From Algimonas ampicilliniresistens (lineage in GTDB: Bacteria > Pseudomonadota > Alphaproteobacteria > Caulobacterales > Maricaulaceae), in assembly GCF_030159955.1 (NCBI RefSeq), contig NZ_BSNK01000001.1:868001-932000 (forward strand): a stretch of DNA of 64,000 nt, read 5' to 3'. The position numbers and the translations under genes are program-made. Of this stretch, positions 17,621 through 27,400 are shown one piece after another. Within the stretch, counting starts at the first letter, position 1, and each line of letters starts with the position of its first letter. The notes beneath the pieces are model-generated. The model did not search any database and was not told where the DNA came from. It saw only the letters and a program-made list of their open reading frames with translations.

Positions 17621-19699
17621 ATGAACCGTTATTTGATGACAGGCGTCAGCCTGCTGGCATTGTTTGCTGTGGCGTGCAGCGAAACAAATTCCGTCGACAC
17701 GACAGAGACAACAGCATCTGTTGAGGCACCAGTCGAAGTTCGCGTGGCTGAGTTGGGTGCGTTCGGCATTGCGACTGAGAATATGGATTTGAGCGTCGAA
17801 CCTGGCGATGATTTCTTCCAATATGTGAACGGCACTTGGCTCGACACGACGGAAATTCCGGCAGACCGCAGCAATTACGGTGCCTTTCACCGTCTGAGCG
17901 ATCGATCTGAGGCTCGCGTTCGCGAGATCATCGAAACAGCGGCGGGGAAAGCTGATCCCAGCGCGGATGAAAAGCGTATCGGCGATTTCTATAATGCCTA
18001 TTTGGACACAGACGCGATTGAGGCGGCGGGTCTAGATCCGATCCGGCCTGTTCTTGAACGTATTCGTTCGGCCGAAAGTCGCGATGATATTGCTGATCTG
18101 ATGTCTGACCCGGCTCTGGGTCTAGCCGCTCCGGTCAACCCCTATGTCTACATTGATGCGAAACAGAATGACGAACACATCGTCTATATCACTCAGTCGG
18201 GCCTGGGCTTGCCGAACCGGAATGCCTATTTTGATGAAGGCGAACGGGCTGATGAAATCCGGGCGGGTTATGTAAACTATGTGGCGACCATGCTTGCCGA
18301 AGCAGGCGTCGATGATGCCGAAGGTCGCGCCCAAGCTGTGATGAATTTCGAGACCGCTCTCGCAGAGAATTTCTGGGAACCGGTGAAACGCCGTAATCGG
18401 GATTTGACTTACAATAAGATGAGCATGGATGACCTCGCAGAGATGGCGCCGGGTATGCCTTGGCAGCGAGTTTTCGATAATCTTGGCATCGGCGATGTTG
18501 AAGAGGTCATCGTAAGAGAAAATACGGCCATTGATGCCGCTGCCGATGTGTTTGCTGAAACATCCGTCGATGTCATGGCAGACTATCTGACAGTCTCGCT
18601 ACTGGGTGGTCACGCGGCCTATCTCCCAGCGGCAATCGACGATGCTCGGTTCGAATTTTATGGCAAGACTCTTCGCGGTCAGGAAGAGCAACGTCCACGC
18701 TGGAAGCGCGGCGTCGCTCAGGTCAATGGCACGCTCGGGGAAGTTGTCGGCAAAGTTTATGTCGGCGAGCATTTCCCACCTGCCTCTAAGGGACAGATGG
18801 AAGAGCTCGTGGAAAACCTACGCGCGTCATTCAAGGACGGGATCGATAACCTTGAATGGATGGGCGATGAGACCAAGGCGCAAGCCCAGTACAAACTGTC
18901 TAAGTTCAATCCGAAAATTGGTTATCCAAACAAGTGGGAAACCTACTCCGGTCTCAATGTTGATCGTAATAATCTGATTGGGACCGTTCAAAGCGCGCGT
19001 GCTTGGGCTTGGGATGATCAAGTGAGCGATCTTGGTCAGCCAATTGATCGTGAGGAATGGGGCATGACCCCGCAAACTGTGAATGCCTATTACAATAGCA
19101 TTCTGAATGAGATCGTTTTCCCTGCTGCGATCCTTGATGCGCCTTTCTTCGATCCAAACGCAGATGCCGCCGTCAACTATGGCGGTATTGGCGCTGTGAT
19201 TGGTCACGAAATGGGCCACGGGTTTGACGATCAGGGCCGTAAATCTGACGGCGACGGAATCCAACGTGACTGGTGGACGCCAGAAGATGCAGAAGGCTTT
19301 GAGGCGAGGGCGGCTGGCCTTGCTGATCAATATAGTGCTTTTGAGCCTTTGCCGGGCGAAAACCTCAATGGCCGTCTCGGACTGGGTGAGAATATCGGCG
19401 ATCTAACCGGTGTGACTATGGCTTATGACGCTTATAAGCGCTCACTGAACGGTGAAGAGGCTCCAATTATCGACGGCTTCACTGGCGATCAGCGCTTCTT
19501 CATGGCGTGGGCACAAGTCTGGGCCATTAAATGGCGTGAAGCAGCTCTTTCGCAGCAGATAAAAAATGGTCCGCACAGCCCGGGCGAATTCCGTGCCAAT
19601 GGCATCGTTCGCAATGTCGACGCTTGGTATGATGCGTTTAATGTCGGCCCTGACCACGCCATGTACATCCCGCCAGAGCAGCGCGTCAAAATCTGGTAG
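17621..19699 (+). CDS. M13 (neprilysin-like) zinc metallopeptidase lipoprotein
   Basis: 692 residues, the family length. Lipoprotein signal with lipobox FAVAC near residue 19, so it is probably anchored in the outer membrane or periplasmic face. Zinc motif HEMGH (His529, Glu530, His533), third ligand Glu590 and Asp594 in ENIGDLTG, and the substrate-binding NAYYNSILNEIVFPAAIL upstream. It cleaves peptides of about 3-40 residues. It starts only 11 bases after the RND pump and ends at a terminator, so it belongs to the efflux operon, an unusual partner. Confidence 0.95.
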   Translation: MNRYLMTGVSLLALFAVACSETNSVDTTETTASVEAPVEVRVAELGAFGIATENMDLSVEPGDDFFQYVNGTWLDTTEIPADRSNYGAFHRLSDRSEARVREIIETAAGKADPSADEKRIGDFYNAYLDTDAIEAAGLDPIRPVLERIRSAESRDDIADLMSDPALGLAAPVNPYVYIDAKQNDEHIVYITQSGLGLPNRNAYFDEGERADEIRAGYVNYVATMLAEAGVDDAEGRAQAVMNFETALAENFWEPVKRRNRDLTYNKMSMDDLAEMAPGMPWQRVFDNLGIGDVEEVIVRENTAIDAAADVFAETSVDVMADYLTVSLLGGHAAYLPAAIDDARFEFYGKTLRGQEEQRPRWKRGVAQVNGTLGEVVGKVYVGEHFPPASKGQMEELVENLRASFKDGIDNLEWMGDETKAQAQYKLSKFNPKIGYPNKWETYSGLNVDRNNLIGTVQSARAWAWDDQVSDLGQPIDREEWGMTPQTVNAYYNSILNEIVFPAAILDAPFFDPNADAAVNYGGIGAVIGHEMGHGFDDQGRKSDGDGIQRDWWTPEDAEGFEARAAGLADQYSAFEPLPGENLNGRLGLGENIGDLTGVTMAYDAYKRSLNGEEAPIIDGFTGDQRFFMAWAQVWAIKWREAALSQQIKNGPHSPGEFRANGIVRNVDAWYDAFNVGPDHAMYIPPEQRVKIW

Positions 19700-19732
19700 G
19701 TTTAAATAGCCTCAAATATGTATCATAAGATC

Positions 19733-19765
19733 AACAGCTCGCCTCTTCGGGGCGGGCTGTTTTCG
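19733..19765 (+). terminator. Rho-independent terminator after M13 peptidase / RND operon
   Basis: Stem AACAGCTCGCC / GGCGGGCTGTT with one G-T pair, a 7-base loop TCTTCGG and a trailing TTTTCGTTT. It lies 34 bases after the peptidase stop and separates the efflux operon from the ABC genes. Confidence 0.8.
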
Positions 19766-19825
19766 TTTGGCCTTAGGCTAATTTGGTAACAAACGAATGC
19801 GGCTCAATATCCTTGATGGGGACTC

Positions 19826-20452
19826 ATGCTCGAATTGATCAATGTTGGCCAACGCTATGGTCGCAAGACCGTGCTGGACGGAATATCGCATAGCTTCGCG
19901 CCGGGCGTGACAGTGATTACGGGTCCAAGCGGCGCCGGAAAGACGACCTTGCTGCGCCTTTGCGCCAGTGCTGAGCGCCCTAAAAGTGGAACGTTGAGCT
20001 GGAATGGAAAGCCTTTGGGGCGATCGCCGAGGGCGTTCCGGACTGGCCTTGGTTACGCGCCGCAGCGAATTGACTTTCCTGAGGATATTTCAGGCCTCGA
20101 CTTCATGTTGCATATGGCCGCGCTGAAGATGATTGGGACCGGAGCGGCGCGCATTCAAGCGACGGCACTGCTGGACCGACTCGGCCTCGGTCGTGATGCC
20201 TCTGGCCTGATCCGGACATATTCCGGGGGTATGCGACGGCGGTTAGGGTTAGCGCAGGCATTTCTCGGCGATCCTGATATTCTTGTGCTGGACGAACCAA
20301 CGGCAGAACTTGATCCTGTCACAGCAGAGCACGTGCATGACTTGATATTCGAACAGAGAGCCGTCGTGTTGATGACGACGCATTTGGCAGAAAGTTTGGC
20401 CAATCGAAAATATCAGACGTTGAAAATTTCAATGCTGGATTCGGTCAAGTAA
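19826..20452 (+). CDS. ABC transporter ATP-binding protein
   Basis: 208 residues. Walker A GPSGAGKTT (33-41), Q-loop GYAPQRIDFP, signature YSGGMRRRLGLAQA, Walker B DILVLDEPTAELDP and the H-loop in MTTHLAE, all intact. Single-domain exporter-type ATPase (ABC-2-like, CcmA class); the C-terminus is short. It overlaps the following membrane gene (TAATG), which should be its permease. Substrate unknown. GGGGA ribosome site. Confidence 0.93.
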   Translation: MLELINVGQRYGRKTVLDGISHSFAPGVTVITGPSGAGKTTLLRLCASAERPKSGTLSWNGKPLGRSPRAFRTGLGYAPQRIDFPEDISGLDFMLHMAALKMIGTGAARIQATALLDRLGLGRDASGLIRTYSGGMRRRLGLAQAFLGDPDILVLDEPTAELDPVTAEHVHDLIFEQRAVVLMTTHLAESLANRKYQTLKISMLDSVK

Positions 20453-21846
20453 TGGCGTCGATCCTTGATAGGTTTGTGGTGCATGCGCGGATACAATTTC
20501 TGCGCCATCTTCGAAGTCCCGTCATCTGGGTGCTGGCATTAGCGGCACCGATTGCGGCGCGTTATCTATTGCCGAAAGCCGGGGCTGATTATTCGGTGAT
20601 GGCTGTGAATGGGGCTTATCTGGAACTTGATCCGGCCGTCATTGGATTCCAGCTCGGTGTCGTTATGGCGGTTATTTTATCGCCCTTAGCCTATATTTTC
20701 TTGCGCGCTGGCCCAACCCGGACGCAACCCTGGCAGGCTGATGATATGACACCTGCGCGTCGTAGCGTACAAATGTTGGCGCATTGGGTCGCAGATACGG
20801 GCGCACTCTGGATACTTATGCTTGTTCTTGGTCTGGCGGGCGTATTGTTGTCAGCCTTTCGATTACCCCTGTCAGACGTTCGTCCGTTTCAGACGCTTCT
20901 AGCCTTGTCTTTGATCGCTGCTCCGGCACTGGCTGTTATTGCTGGTCTCAGGACAGTGTTTTCCGCCCGTCGCGGTTTACGCGGGGCCGGGGGTGACGTT
21001 GTCTTCTTTTTAGTCTGGCTGGCGATGCTCATCATGGCAGCGTCCTACTTTGCGACCGGTGTTGGCGGATCGCCAATGCTCGATATTTTAGGCATTGCAG
21101 CGCCTCTATCCGGAGCGACAGACCAAGTGATCTCAGAATTGATCCTGATCGGATCCGCCTCTTACGAGGAGACTGTCAGGATCGACGCGCTGGCGGGTGT
21201 GCTGTCGTCGGACTTCCTTCTGTCACGGTTGCTCTGGATCGGGATGACGGCCGTTGCTGTGATGGCCGCCGGAGCGATCTATGCACCGCACCGCTTTAAG
21301 CCTTTGCGTCGGGCAGCGTCTGGAGCCGGCGGCCCAGCAAGCTTTTCTGGCTCGCCTATTTCGCCCGCCCATCCGATCGGGTCATTTATACCGCTTCTAT
21401 TGTCTGATATTCGATTGCTGGCGCGACCCCATTGGCTTGCGATTATCGTCATTTTGGTGGCCTTGGCAGGCATAATGTTGCCATTCCGAGGGATGGTCGG
21501 GGCGGCGCTGTCTTTGCTGCTGATTTTCCCCCTAACGCAGCACGGCGCGCGTTGGCGTGGTCAGCAAATGGCGGCGCTGTCTGCGGTTACACCTCGCGGG
21601 CCTGAGGATGTCATCATCCGGGTCGTCGCGGCTGTTTTAGTCACCGCGTTGCTGTGTCTACCGTCTGCGATGCGCTTGGTTCTGACCGGCGAGGGTGGGC
21701 CTTGGATCGATATTGTCGCAATTGTGGTCGGACTTCCGTTGACCGCCATTCTGCTGGGACATCTCACGCGGTCCGCCGTTGCGGGGCGACTGCTGCTTCT
21801 GATCCTCTGGTATATCTATCTCAACATCGGCTCGCCACCGATCTAG
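20452..21846 (+). CDS. ABC exporter membrane subunit (putative ABC-2-like permease)
   Basis: 464 residues with about ten to twelve hydrophobic helices (first at about residues 22-40; later ones around 70-90, 120-145, 155-172, 190-210, 260-280, 325-345, 350-365, 395-412, 420-455) and no other recognisable domain. Its start overlaps the stop of the ATPase gene, which strongly implies a two-subunit exporter. It lacks a clear match to a named permease, so substrate and direction are unassigned. The 3' end overlaps the convergent kynureninase-like gene by 4 bases. Confidence 0.75.
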   Translation: MASILDRFVVHARIQFLRHLRSPVIWVLALAAPIAARYLLPKAGADYSVMAVNGAYLELDPAVIGFQLGVVMAVILSPLAYIFLRAGPTRTQPWQADDMTPARRSVQMLAHWVADTGALWILMLVLGLAGVLLSAFRLPLSDVRPFQTLLALSLIAAPALAVIAGLRTVFSARRGLRGAGGDVVFFLVWLAMLIMAASYFATGVGGSPMLDILGIAAPLSGATDQVISELILIGSASYEETVRIDALAGVLSSDFLLSRLLWIGMTAVAVMAAGAIYAPHRFKPLRRAASGAGGPASFSGSPISPAHPIGSFIPLLLSDIRLLARPHWLAIIVILVALAGIMLPFRGMVGAALSLLLIFPLTQHGARWRGQQMAALSAVTPRGPEDVIIRVVAAVLVTALLCLPSAMRLVLTGEGGPWIDIVAIVVGLPLTAILLGHLTRSAVAGRLLLLILWYIYLNIGSPPI

Positions 21847-22934
21847 ATATGCTTAGCGATAAGGCTCGCCAACCGCTCAATCTCTGCGTCTGAGGTATAA
21901 CCGTGTATGGAGAAGCGCAGGCCCGTCTTTCGCTCGTCATATTGAATGCCATGATCTAAAAGTTTTGTATGCAGACCGGACCTCACCGCCTGTTTGATGA
22001 CGAAGGTCGCGCCTCTGGCATCGGCTCTAGTAGGTGAGGCCAGATGCTCAGTTGAAATACTGCTGACCAGAAGATTCAACTGCGACTGTATTCGCGCGTA
22101 GACGGCGCTCATGTCCACAGACTGCCATACGTCCAGTGCAGCGTTGGCAAGAGACAGAGGGGCCGGGGACGGCGTGCCGCCGAAAAAACGCATCGCATCA
22201 GCTGCGTAGCGGAAGTTTCCAATGTCCATTTCAAACGGGTTTTCGTGAGAAAACCAGCCGACATCCAACGGTTCGCTAGCAGCGATCTGGTCTGGTCGCG
22301 CATAGAGGAAACAGGCGCCCGGACCGGCACAAAGGAACTTGACGCCCGTGCCAATGACAAAGTCTGGGTCCCAGGCGGATACGGGCACGGCAACGGCGCC
22401 AAGTGACTGCGCAATATCGACAATAGTCGTGGCTTTGACGGCTTTCGCGAGCGCACAAATCGAACTGACAGGTAGCAAGTGGGAGCTATCCGATAGAGCG
22501 TGAGTGATATGGACGAAGGCGGTCTCCGCGTCGATGGCGGCTTTCCAGCTGGTTATATCGGTTGGATCACCCTCGATGAAACGAAGCCTATACCCTAACC
22601 GTTCGGCTAGTTTCATCACGAAGCCAATCGTCGGAAAGTCTTGCCGCGACAGGACAATAACCGAACGCTCCGGACGGAATGGCTGGCTGTATACGATTTT
22701 CGTCAGCCCGCTCGACACATTGGTTTGAGGGCAGATTGACGCTGCTTCGACGCCAAGCAATTCTCCTATGCCCGCACGAAATGTGTCGATCAGCGGCATC
22801 CAATCCGCCCAGGTTGTCCCGCTTTCCCAAGGCCCTAAAAAAGCTCTGTCCAGTTCATGGCGCGCCGATTTCGGTAGGCACCCGACACTATGTGAGAGGA
22901 AGTAGTTGTCAGGAACGTGGAACAGCTCACGCAT
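21843..22934 (-). CDS. Kynureninase-like class V aminotransferase-fold enzyme
   Basis: 363 residues of PLP fold type I, class V. Visible: the entry SHSVGCLPKSARHELD near the start, TNVSSGLTKIV (phosphate-side loop), the Asp of TTIVDIAQSLGAVAVP that pairs with the pyridine nitrogen, and the probable Schiff-base Lys in GTGVKFLCAGPGACFLYAR, which parallels the kynureninase KYLNGGPG site. Somewhat shorter than typical kynureninase (about 400). It overlaps the tryptophan dioxygenase gene by 8 bases, supporting kynurenine to anthranilate plus alanine. A cysteine desulfurase-like or other class V lyase is the alternative. Confidence 0.75.
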   Translation of the reverse strand: MRELFHVPDNYFLSHSVGCLPKSARHELDRAFLGPWESGTTWADWMPLIDTFRAGIGELLGVEAASICPQTNVSSGLTKIVYSQPFRPERSVIVLSRQDFPTIGFVMKLAERLGYRLRFIEGDPTDITSWKAAIDAETAFVHITHALSDSSHLLPVSSICALAKAVKATTIVDIAQSLGAVAVPVSAWDPDFVIGTGVKFLCAGPGACFLYARPDQIAASEPLDVGWFSHENPFEMDIGNFRYAADAMRFFGGTPSPAPLSLANAALDVWQSVDMSAVYARIQSQLNLLVSSISTEHLASPTRADARGATFVIKQAVRSGLHTKLLDHGIQYDERKTGLRFSIHGYTSDAEIERLASLIAKHI

Positions 22935-23673
22935 GAGTTTTTGGGTCTAGCTTGTCGCGTTTCTTACCGTAGGTCGATCCCCAGCGGTCCGTCATTTCCG
23001 CTCGAACCTGCCAGAGTTCCGGGAACATCTTGTAGCGAAGTCCTTCATTAAGTATTTCGACAGGGCGGCCCTTAAGCGAGCTGGCAGCCACGCCGATTGA
23101 TCGGTAGATGAGTTGCATATGGGCGTTACGGAATTTCTGAAACTGCTCGTCAAACTCCGCCAGCGCCTCTGCGATCATATAGGCGTCGTCGTGTGAATAG
23201 TCGGAGTCATAGACCTGTTCGAGTGTTCGCGCGCCGCCATCCAAATAGGCGTCGACATAGGTCGCCCAGAGGTCTTTCGGCATCTTTAGCAGAACCCGAA
23301 AGCCCGGGCTTTCCTGACCGCTGCCATTGCCGAGGAGCAGTCGAATCCGTTGATAATCTTTGGGTGACATGGTCTCTAGCAGGCTGAGTTGCTGGCTCAT
23401 CATTTCTTGGCAGATATGGACACGGCGAAACAAAGTGAGCGCCTTGAACGAGTTGCGAGCCTGCATTTCGTCATCAATGTCGAGCAGTGTCGTCGCCATA
23501 AGCTTCATCCAGAGCTCTTCGACCTGATGGACGATCATGAACTGAAGTTCGTCCGGATTGCACAGGGCGTCCGGCTCTTTCTGGCAGGCCAGAAGCTGTT
23601 CTGTATTAAGGTAAATTTCGTAGTCGAGCTGGCCTGCGCCGCGCATCATCGTTTGATAAGATTGTCTGTCCAT
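22927..23673 (-). CDS. Tryptophan 2,3-dioxygenase family protein
   Basis: 248 residues, slightly short for the family. N-terminal block LDYEIYLNTEQLLACQ, the helix FMIVHQVEELWMKLMATTL with the active-site His of the Q/HQ-xx-E-L-W-MK motif, NGSGQESPGFR, and the proximal haem His region FRNAHMQLIYRSIG. The usual Gly/Thr-rich GTGGS loop after the haem His is replaced by SSLKGRPVE, so substrate binding may differ. Strong AGGAGAG ribosome site. Probably cotranslated with the kynureninase-like gene; together they would turn tryptophan into anthranilate if a formamidase is supplied elsewhere. Confidence 0.85.
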   Translation of the reverse strand: MDRQSYQTMMRGAGQLDYEIYLNTEQLLACQKEPDALCNPDELQFMIVHQVEELWMKLMATTLLDIDDEMQARNSFKALTLFRRVHICQEMMSQQLSLLETMSPKDYQRIRLLLGNGSGQESPGFRVLLKMPKDLWATYVDAYLDGGARTLEQVYDSDYSHDDAYMIAEALAEFDEQFQKFRNAHMQLIYRSIGVAASSLKGRPVEILNEGLRYKMFPELWQVRAEMTDRWGSTYGKKRDKLDPKTHA

Positions 23674-23844
23674 TTTGGTCTCTCCTGTTGATTATTCTGT
23701 CCAAGTGAGGACAGACATCAGGCGTGACCGGTCAGCCATTTCCGCAGCACATGCTGCGCGAGTTTTAGGTTTTCATTCGACACAGGTTTGACGTGACCAA
23801 ATTGGTCGGCGCTGTAAAGCCTTGCCTTCAATAGCTCTGAGTGA
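23674..23844 (-). other. Gap with possible short reading frame or gene remnant
   Basis: 171 bases between the sulfatase and the dioxygenase. On the minus strand a frame ending at a TGA at 23718-23720 reads LLKARLYSADQFGHVKPV and continues to a stop after about 40 codons with protein-like composition, but it has no ATG and only weak TTG starts. It could be a small gene, or the remnant of a larger one. The dioxygenase ribosome site occupies 23680-23690. No terminator seen. Confidence 0.3.
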
Positions 23845-25776
23845 TCAGGGTCGGACGATTTCGAACCAGAAGGGCGGTTCTTCGATCTGAGCAAAGAAAG
23901 CTCTGATCTTAAGCGGGTTGCCTGAGAGCTTGGCCTTACGGCTCAGGAGTAGCTTGGCGATGCTGGTTTCTTTTAAGTTCAAACGGTCAAAGTCGACGCG
24001 TGCGATGGTTAAAGTCGGTGCGTCGTCGTCGGTCACACCCATCCGGTGATGCAGGGCGCCGCCTGAGACAAACAGATGCGCGGTCTCACCCGTATCCGTC
24101 ATGACCATATTCATGGCCCGCCCGTCCTCGGCCTTATCCGGATCCAATCTGACTGCCATCAAATCGAAAATCATGGTCAGTGGAACAGCGCTCACCGTAT
24201 CGGCATTGGCCGTTGTTGGCACGGGCAGGGGCGCGATGCCTGTTCTAAGCTCTTGCGCGCCCGTGAGATAGAAGTTCCGCCACGGGCCGCTCTCGGCAGC
24301 AAAAGCCATTTGCGTATAGACGTCGGCTAGCAGGTTAGTTGCGTCCTGATTACCCGGCTCAGCAAAAACAAGATGGTTGAGCGCAGTCGCCGCGCGTTTC
24401 AATTGACCGTCCGCTATGTCGCTGCGGGCTTTGCCAATCAGCGCCTCGCCGCCGCCCGCATAGTCGACAAATTGCCGGCCCTCTTCGACAGGTGTCAGGG
24501 GGTCGAGATTGGCCGGATTGCCGTCGAAATAGCCGAAATAGAGGTTGTATTGCGCGCGACTATTGTGGCTCACTGTGCCGTAATAGCCGCGATTGGCAAA
24601 CTGGCTGGTGATACTGTCAGGCAGTTTGATTAGATCCGGGATTTCGTTGATCGTGCGCCCTTGATTGGCCAAACGGACTGTCTGGTCATGAATGACGCGG
24701 TAGAGATCGCGCTGGCCGACCCATAGATCGCGCACATCCGCTTCACCCCAAACGGGCCAATGGTGCGAACCAAAGGACACATTCGTCCGGTCTGCGTAAC
24801 GCTGGATCGCTGTGTCGATATAGCTCGACCAGAGCCGTCCATCCCGTACCTTGGCGCCGCGCGGCGTATAGAGGTTGTGCAGCGTATGATTGATGATCTC
24901 GGCCTGCATAAAGGCGCGTTTTTCTGGCATGTAGAACATAAATTCAGACGGAGCTTCAGCACCCTGCGTCAGCATGAATTCTATCTCCACGCCGTCGATC
25001 ATATGTGTCTCGAAATCGCTCTGAATATCGATTGTGGGCGAGACAATACCGGGGGTGCCGACGCTGATGCCGGGGCCAAGCCCCGCGCCGACCATTGCGT
25101 CAGGACCTTTCTTGAGCAGGCTACCAAACATGTAGGAGGCGCGGCGGCTCATCGCGTTGCCCGCCAGAACATTTTCGGACACGGATTCCACAACGAAATT
25201 GGCCGGCGCGATGATGGGAATATCGACTCCGTCAGGGAGGACACCGCGCACGCCGCCATAATGGTCGACATGGCTATGAGTGAAGATGATCGCGGATACA
25301 GGCCGTTCGCCGAGCGTGTCGTTGATCAGCTTTAGGGCCGCGGTTGCCGCTTCTCGCGTGATAAGTGGGTCGACCACGATCCAGCCTGTCTCGCCTTGGA
25401 TCACGGAGAGGTTGGAGAGGTCAAATCCGCGAACCTGATAGATGCCCTCTGTCACTTCAAACAGGCCGTGCATGGCATTGAGCTCTGACTGACGCCACAG
25501 TGCCGGATGCACCGTGTCAGGACGTTCGCCTTTTAAAAAGTCGAAGCTCTCTGGATCAAATGTTGGCACGGGTGAACCGTCAGGGCCGGGGATTGGCAAG
25601 ACCTCGGATGTGCCGAGAAAGCCTTTACTCGCGCGTTCAAAATCCCGCCGGTCTGAGAAATCGAGGAGGGCTTTGGCCTCGGCATGCGCCTCCGCCACAA
25701 ACGGACTGACCTCCTGCGCATGAGCCGGAGCGACGATCAGAAAAAGGGCAATGACCCCAAGTTTATTCAGCCGCAA
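23845..25776 (-). CDS. Secreted alkyl sulfatase, metallo-beta-lactamase fold (SdsA1/BDS1 type)
   Basis: 643 residues. Sec signal peptide ([20 protein letters not shown]), then the N-terminal sulfatase region with [23 protein letters not shown], the binuclear zinc motif THSHVDH in [14 protein letters not shown] (residues about 175), [24 protein letters not shown], and a C-terminal SCP2-like lipid-binding domain (about 530-640). These enzymes hydrolyse primary or secondary alkyl sulfates such as SDS to alcohol and sulfate in the periplasm. The start is TTG at 25776, supported by AAGGGG six bases upstream; it overlaps the GMC gene by 14 bases. The downstream alcohol and aldehyde enzymes fit its product. 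Confidence 0.92.
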   Translation of the reverse strand: MRLNKLGVIALFLIVAPAHAQEVSPFVAEAHAEAKALLDFSDRRDFERASKGFLGTSEVLPIPGPDGSPVPTFDPESFDFLKGERPDTVHPALWRQSELNAMHGLFEVTEGIYQVRGFDLSNLSVIQGETGWIVVDPLITREAATAALKLINDTLGERPVSAIIFTHSHVDHYGGVRGVLPDGVDIPIIAPANFVVESVSENVLAGNAMSRRASYMFGSLLKKGPDAMVGAGLGPGISVGTPGIVSPTIDIQSDFETHMIDGVEIEFMLTQGAEAPSEFMFYMPEKRAFMQAEIINHTLHNLYTPRGAKVRDGRLWSSYIDTAIQRYADRTNVSFGSHHWPVWGEADVRDLWVGQRDLYRVIHDQTVRLANQGRTINEIPDLIKLPDSITSQFANRGYYGTVSHNSRAQYNLYFGYFDGNPANLDPLTPVEEGRQFVDYAGGGEALIGKARSDIADGQLKRAATALNHLVFAEPGNQDATNLLADVYTQMAFAAESGPWRNFYLTGAQELRTGIAPLPVPTTANADTVSAVPLTMIFDLMAVRLDPDKAEDGRAMNMVMTDTGETAHLFVSGGALHHRMGVTDDDAPTLTIARVDFDRLNLKETSIAKLLLSRKAKLSGNPLKIRAFFAQIEEPPFWFEIVRP

Positions 25777-27400
25777 GCGAAGCCCCTTGTTCTGTGTTGG
25801 CCCAGTCTTCTTTGATCATGTCCGCAGCCTTTTCGCCGATCATGATGGACGGGGCGTTGGTATTGCCGGAGACAATCTGCGGCATGATCGAGGCGTCAGC
25901 GACGCGCAGACCCGTCATGCCGCGCACCCGTAAACGCGGGTCGACGACTGCCATATCATCCACGCCCATTTTGCAGGTCCCGACAGGGTGATAGACCGTG
26001 TCCGCGCGGGCGCGAATATCGGCGATAATTTCGTTCTCATCGTCACTATCGGCTGCGTAGAGAGACTTGGTGTTTGCCTTGTCGAATGGCGGCGCGCGCA
26101 GAATGCGCTGCAGCAGCTTCACGCCGCGAATAAGCGTGTTGAGATCGCGTTCGTCTTCCAGAAACGCCGGATCGATGAGAGGAGCGTCCTCGGGGTTGGC
26201 GCTCGCGAGTGTGACCGTGCCGCGGCTCATGGGACGCAGGACGCAAACATGACAACTATAGCCCAACCCCAGATGCTGCTTGCGGCCATGATCATCGACG
26301 ATTGCGCGAACCATATGGAGTTGGATGTCGGGCGAGGGTTCAGATGGGTCCGTATAGAGAAACCCACCGGACTCGGCGAAGTTTGTGGTCAACATTCCGG
26401 TCCGGTTCTTCCGGTATTTGAGAATTTCTCCAATCATCCGTAACGTGCCGCCGACCGAATTACCAAATAGGTCTTTGAGCTTGGATTTATAGCAGAGGGT
26501 GACGTCTATGTGGTCGTGTAAGTTTTCGCCCACGCCGGGCACATCTACCACGTGTTCAATTCCGTGCGGGGCAAGCTTTGTCTGGCCGCCAATCCCTGAC
26601 AGCAGCAGGAGCTGAGGCGAGCCGAACGCTCCGGCCGACACGATCACTTCGCGGTTGGCTCGGACGTCGGTCGTTTGTTCTTTACCTTTTGTGATACGGT
26701 AGCGCACGCCGATAGCGCGGCCATTTTCAACGAGGATCTTTTCGCTCAGTGCGTGCTGAATGACGGTGAGGTTTGGCCGGTCCTCTGCCGGGTCGAGAAA
26801 GGCGCGGGCTGTGCTCCAACGTTCACCATCCTTCTGCGTAACCTCGTAATAGCCCAGACCTTCTTGGCTCTCGCCATTGAAGTCGTCATTGATGGGAATC
26901 TGCAACTGGCGTCCAGCCTCGATCAGAATGTCGTTGATTTCAGCCGGACTCCTGACAGGCGCGACGTTCAGCGGCCCGCCTTGCGCGTGGTAATCATTGG
27001 CTCCGGCTTCACGATTTTGGCTCTTTTTGAAATAGGGCAGGACGTCATCATAGGCCCACCCATCTGCGCCCATCCGTTCCCAATTGTCATAATCCTCACG
27101 ATGCCCGCGAATGTAGATCATCGCATTGGAGCCCGAACTTCCACCCAGCATCTTGCCGCGCGGTTGATTGCCTAAGCGATTGTTCAGTTGCTTTTGCGGG
27201 ACCGTTTCGAGTTTCCAGTCTCTGCCTTTAAAGATCAAATTGGCGATCATCGCCATCGGAATACGGACCGACCAATGCCGATGCGTCCCGCCTGCCTCCA
27301 GCAAGAGGACAGAGACATTCGGATCTTCGGACAAACGCGCCGCTATGGTCGCGCCAGCTGAGCCAGCACCGACGATGATATAATCATAGTTGGCCGCCAC
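25763..27400 (-). CDS. GMC-family FAD alcohol dehydrogenase
   Basis: 545 residues. FAD-binding GxGxxG ([21 protein letters not shown]) at the N-terminus, the GMC signature [19 protein letters not shown] near residue 80, [15 protein letters not shown] near 260, and the active-site His/Asn pair in [10 protein letters not shown] and [19 protein letters not shown]. The family includes choline dehydrogenase and long-chain alcohol dehydrogenases such as AlkJ. The start codon is GTG directly after the ALDH stop. In this operon it most likely oxidises the alcohol released by the sulfatase to the aldehyde, donating electrons to the respiratory chain or oxygen. Confidence 0.92.
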   Translation of the reverse strand: MAANYDYIIVGAGSAGATIAARLSEDPNVSVLLLEAGGTHRHWSVRIPMAMIANLIFKGRDWKLETVPQKQLNNRLGNQPRGKMLGGSSGSNAMIYIRGHREDYDNWERMGADGWAYDDVLPYFKKSQNREAGANDYHAQGGPLNVAPVRSPAEINDILIEAGRQLQIPINDDFNGESQEGLGYYEVTQKDGERWSTARAFLDPAEDRPNLTVIQHALSEKILVENGRAIGVRYRITKGKEQTTDVRANREVIVSAGAFGSPQLLLLSGIGGQTKLAPHGIEHVVDVPGVGENLHDHIDVTLCYKSKLKDLFGNSVGGTLRMIGEILKYRKNRTGMLTTNFAESGGFLYTDPSEPSPDIQLHMVRAIVDDHGRKQHLGLGYSCHVCVLRPMSRGTVTLASANPEDAPLIDPAFLEDERDLNTLIRGVKLLQRILRAPPFDKANTKSLYAADSDDENEIIADIRARADTVYHPVGTCKMGVDDMAVVDPRLRVRGMTGLRVADASIMPQIVSGNTNAPSIMIGEKAADMIKEDWANTEQGASLAAE

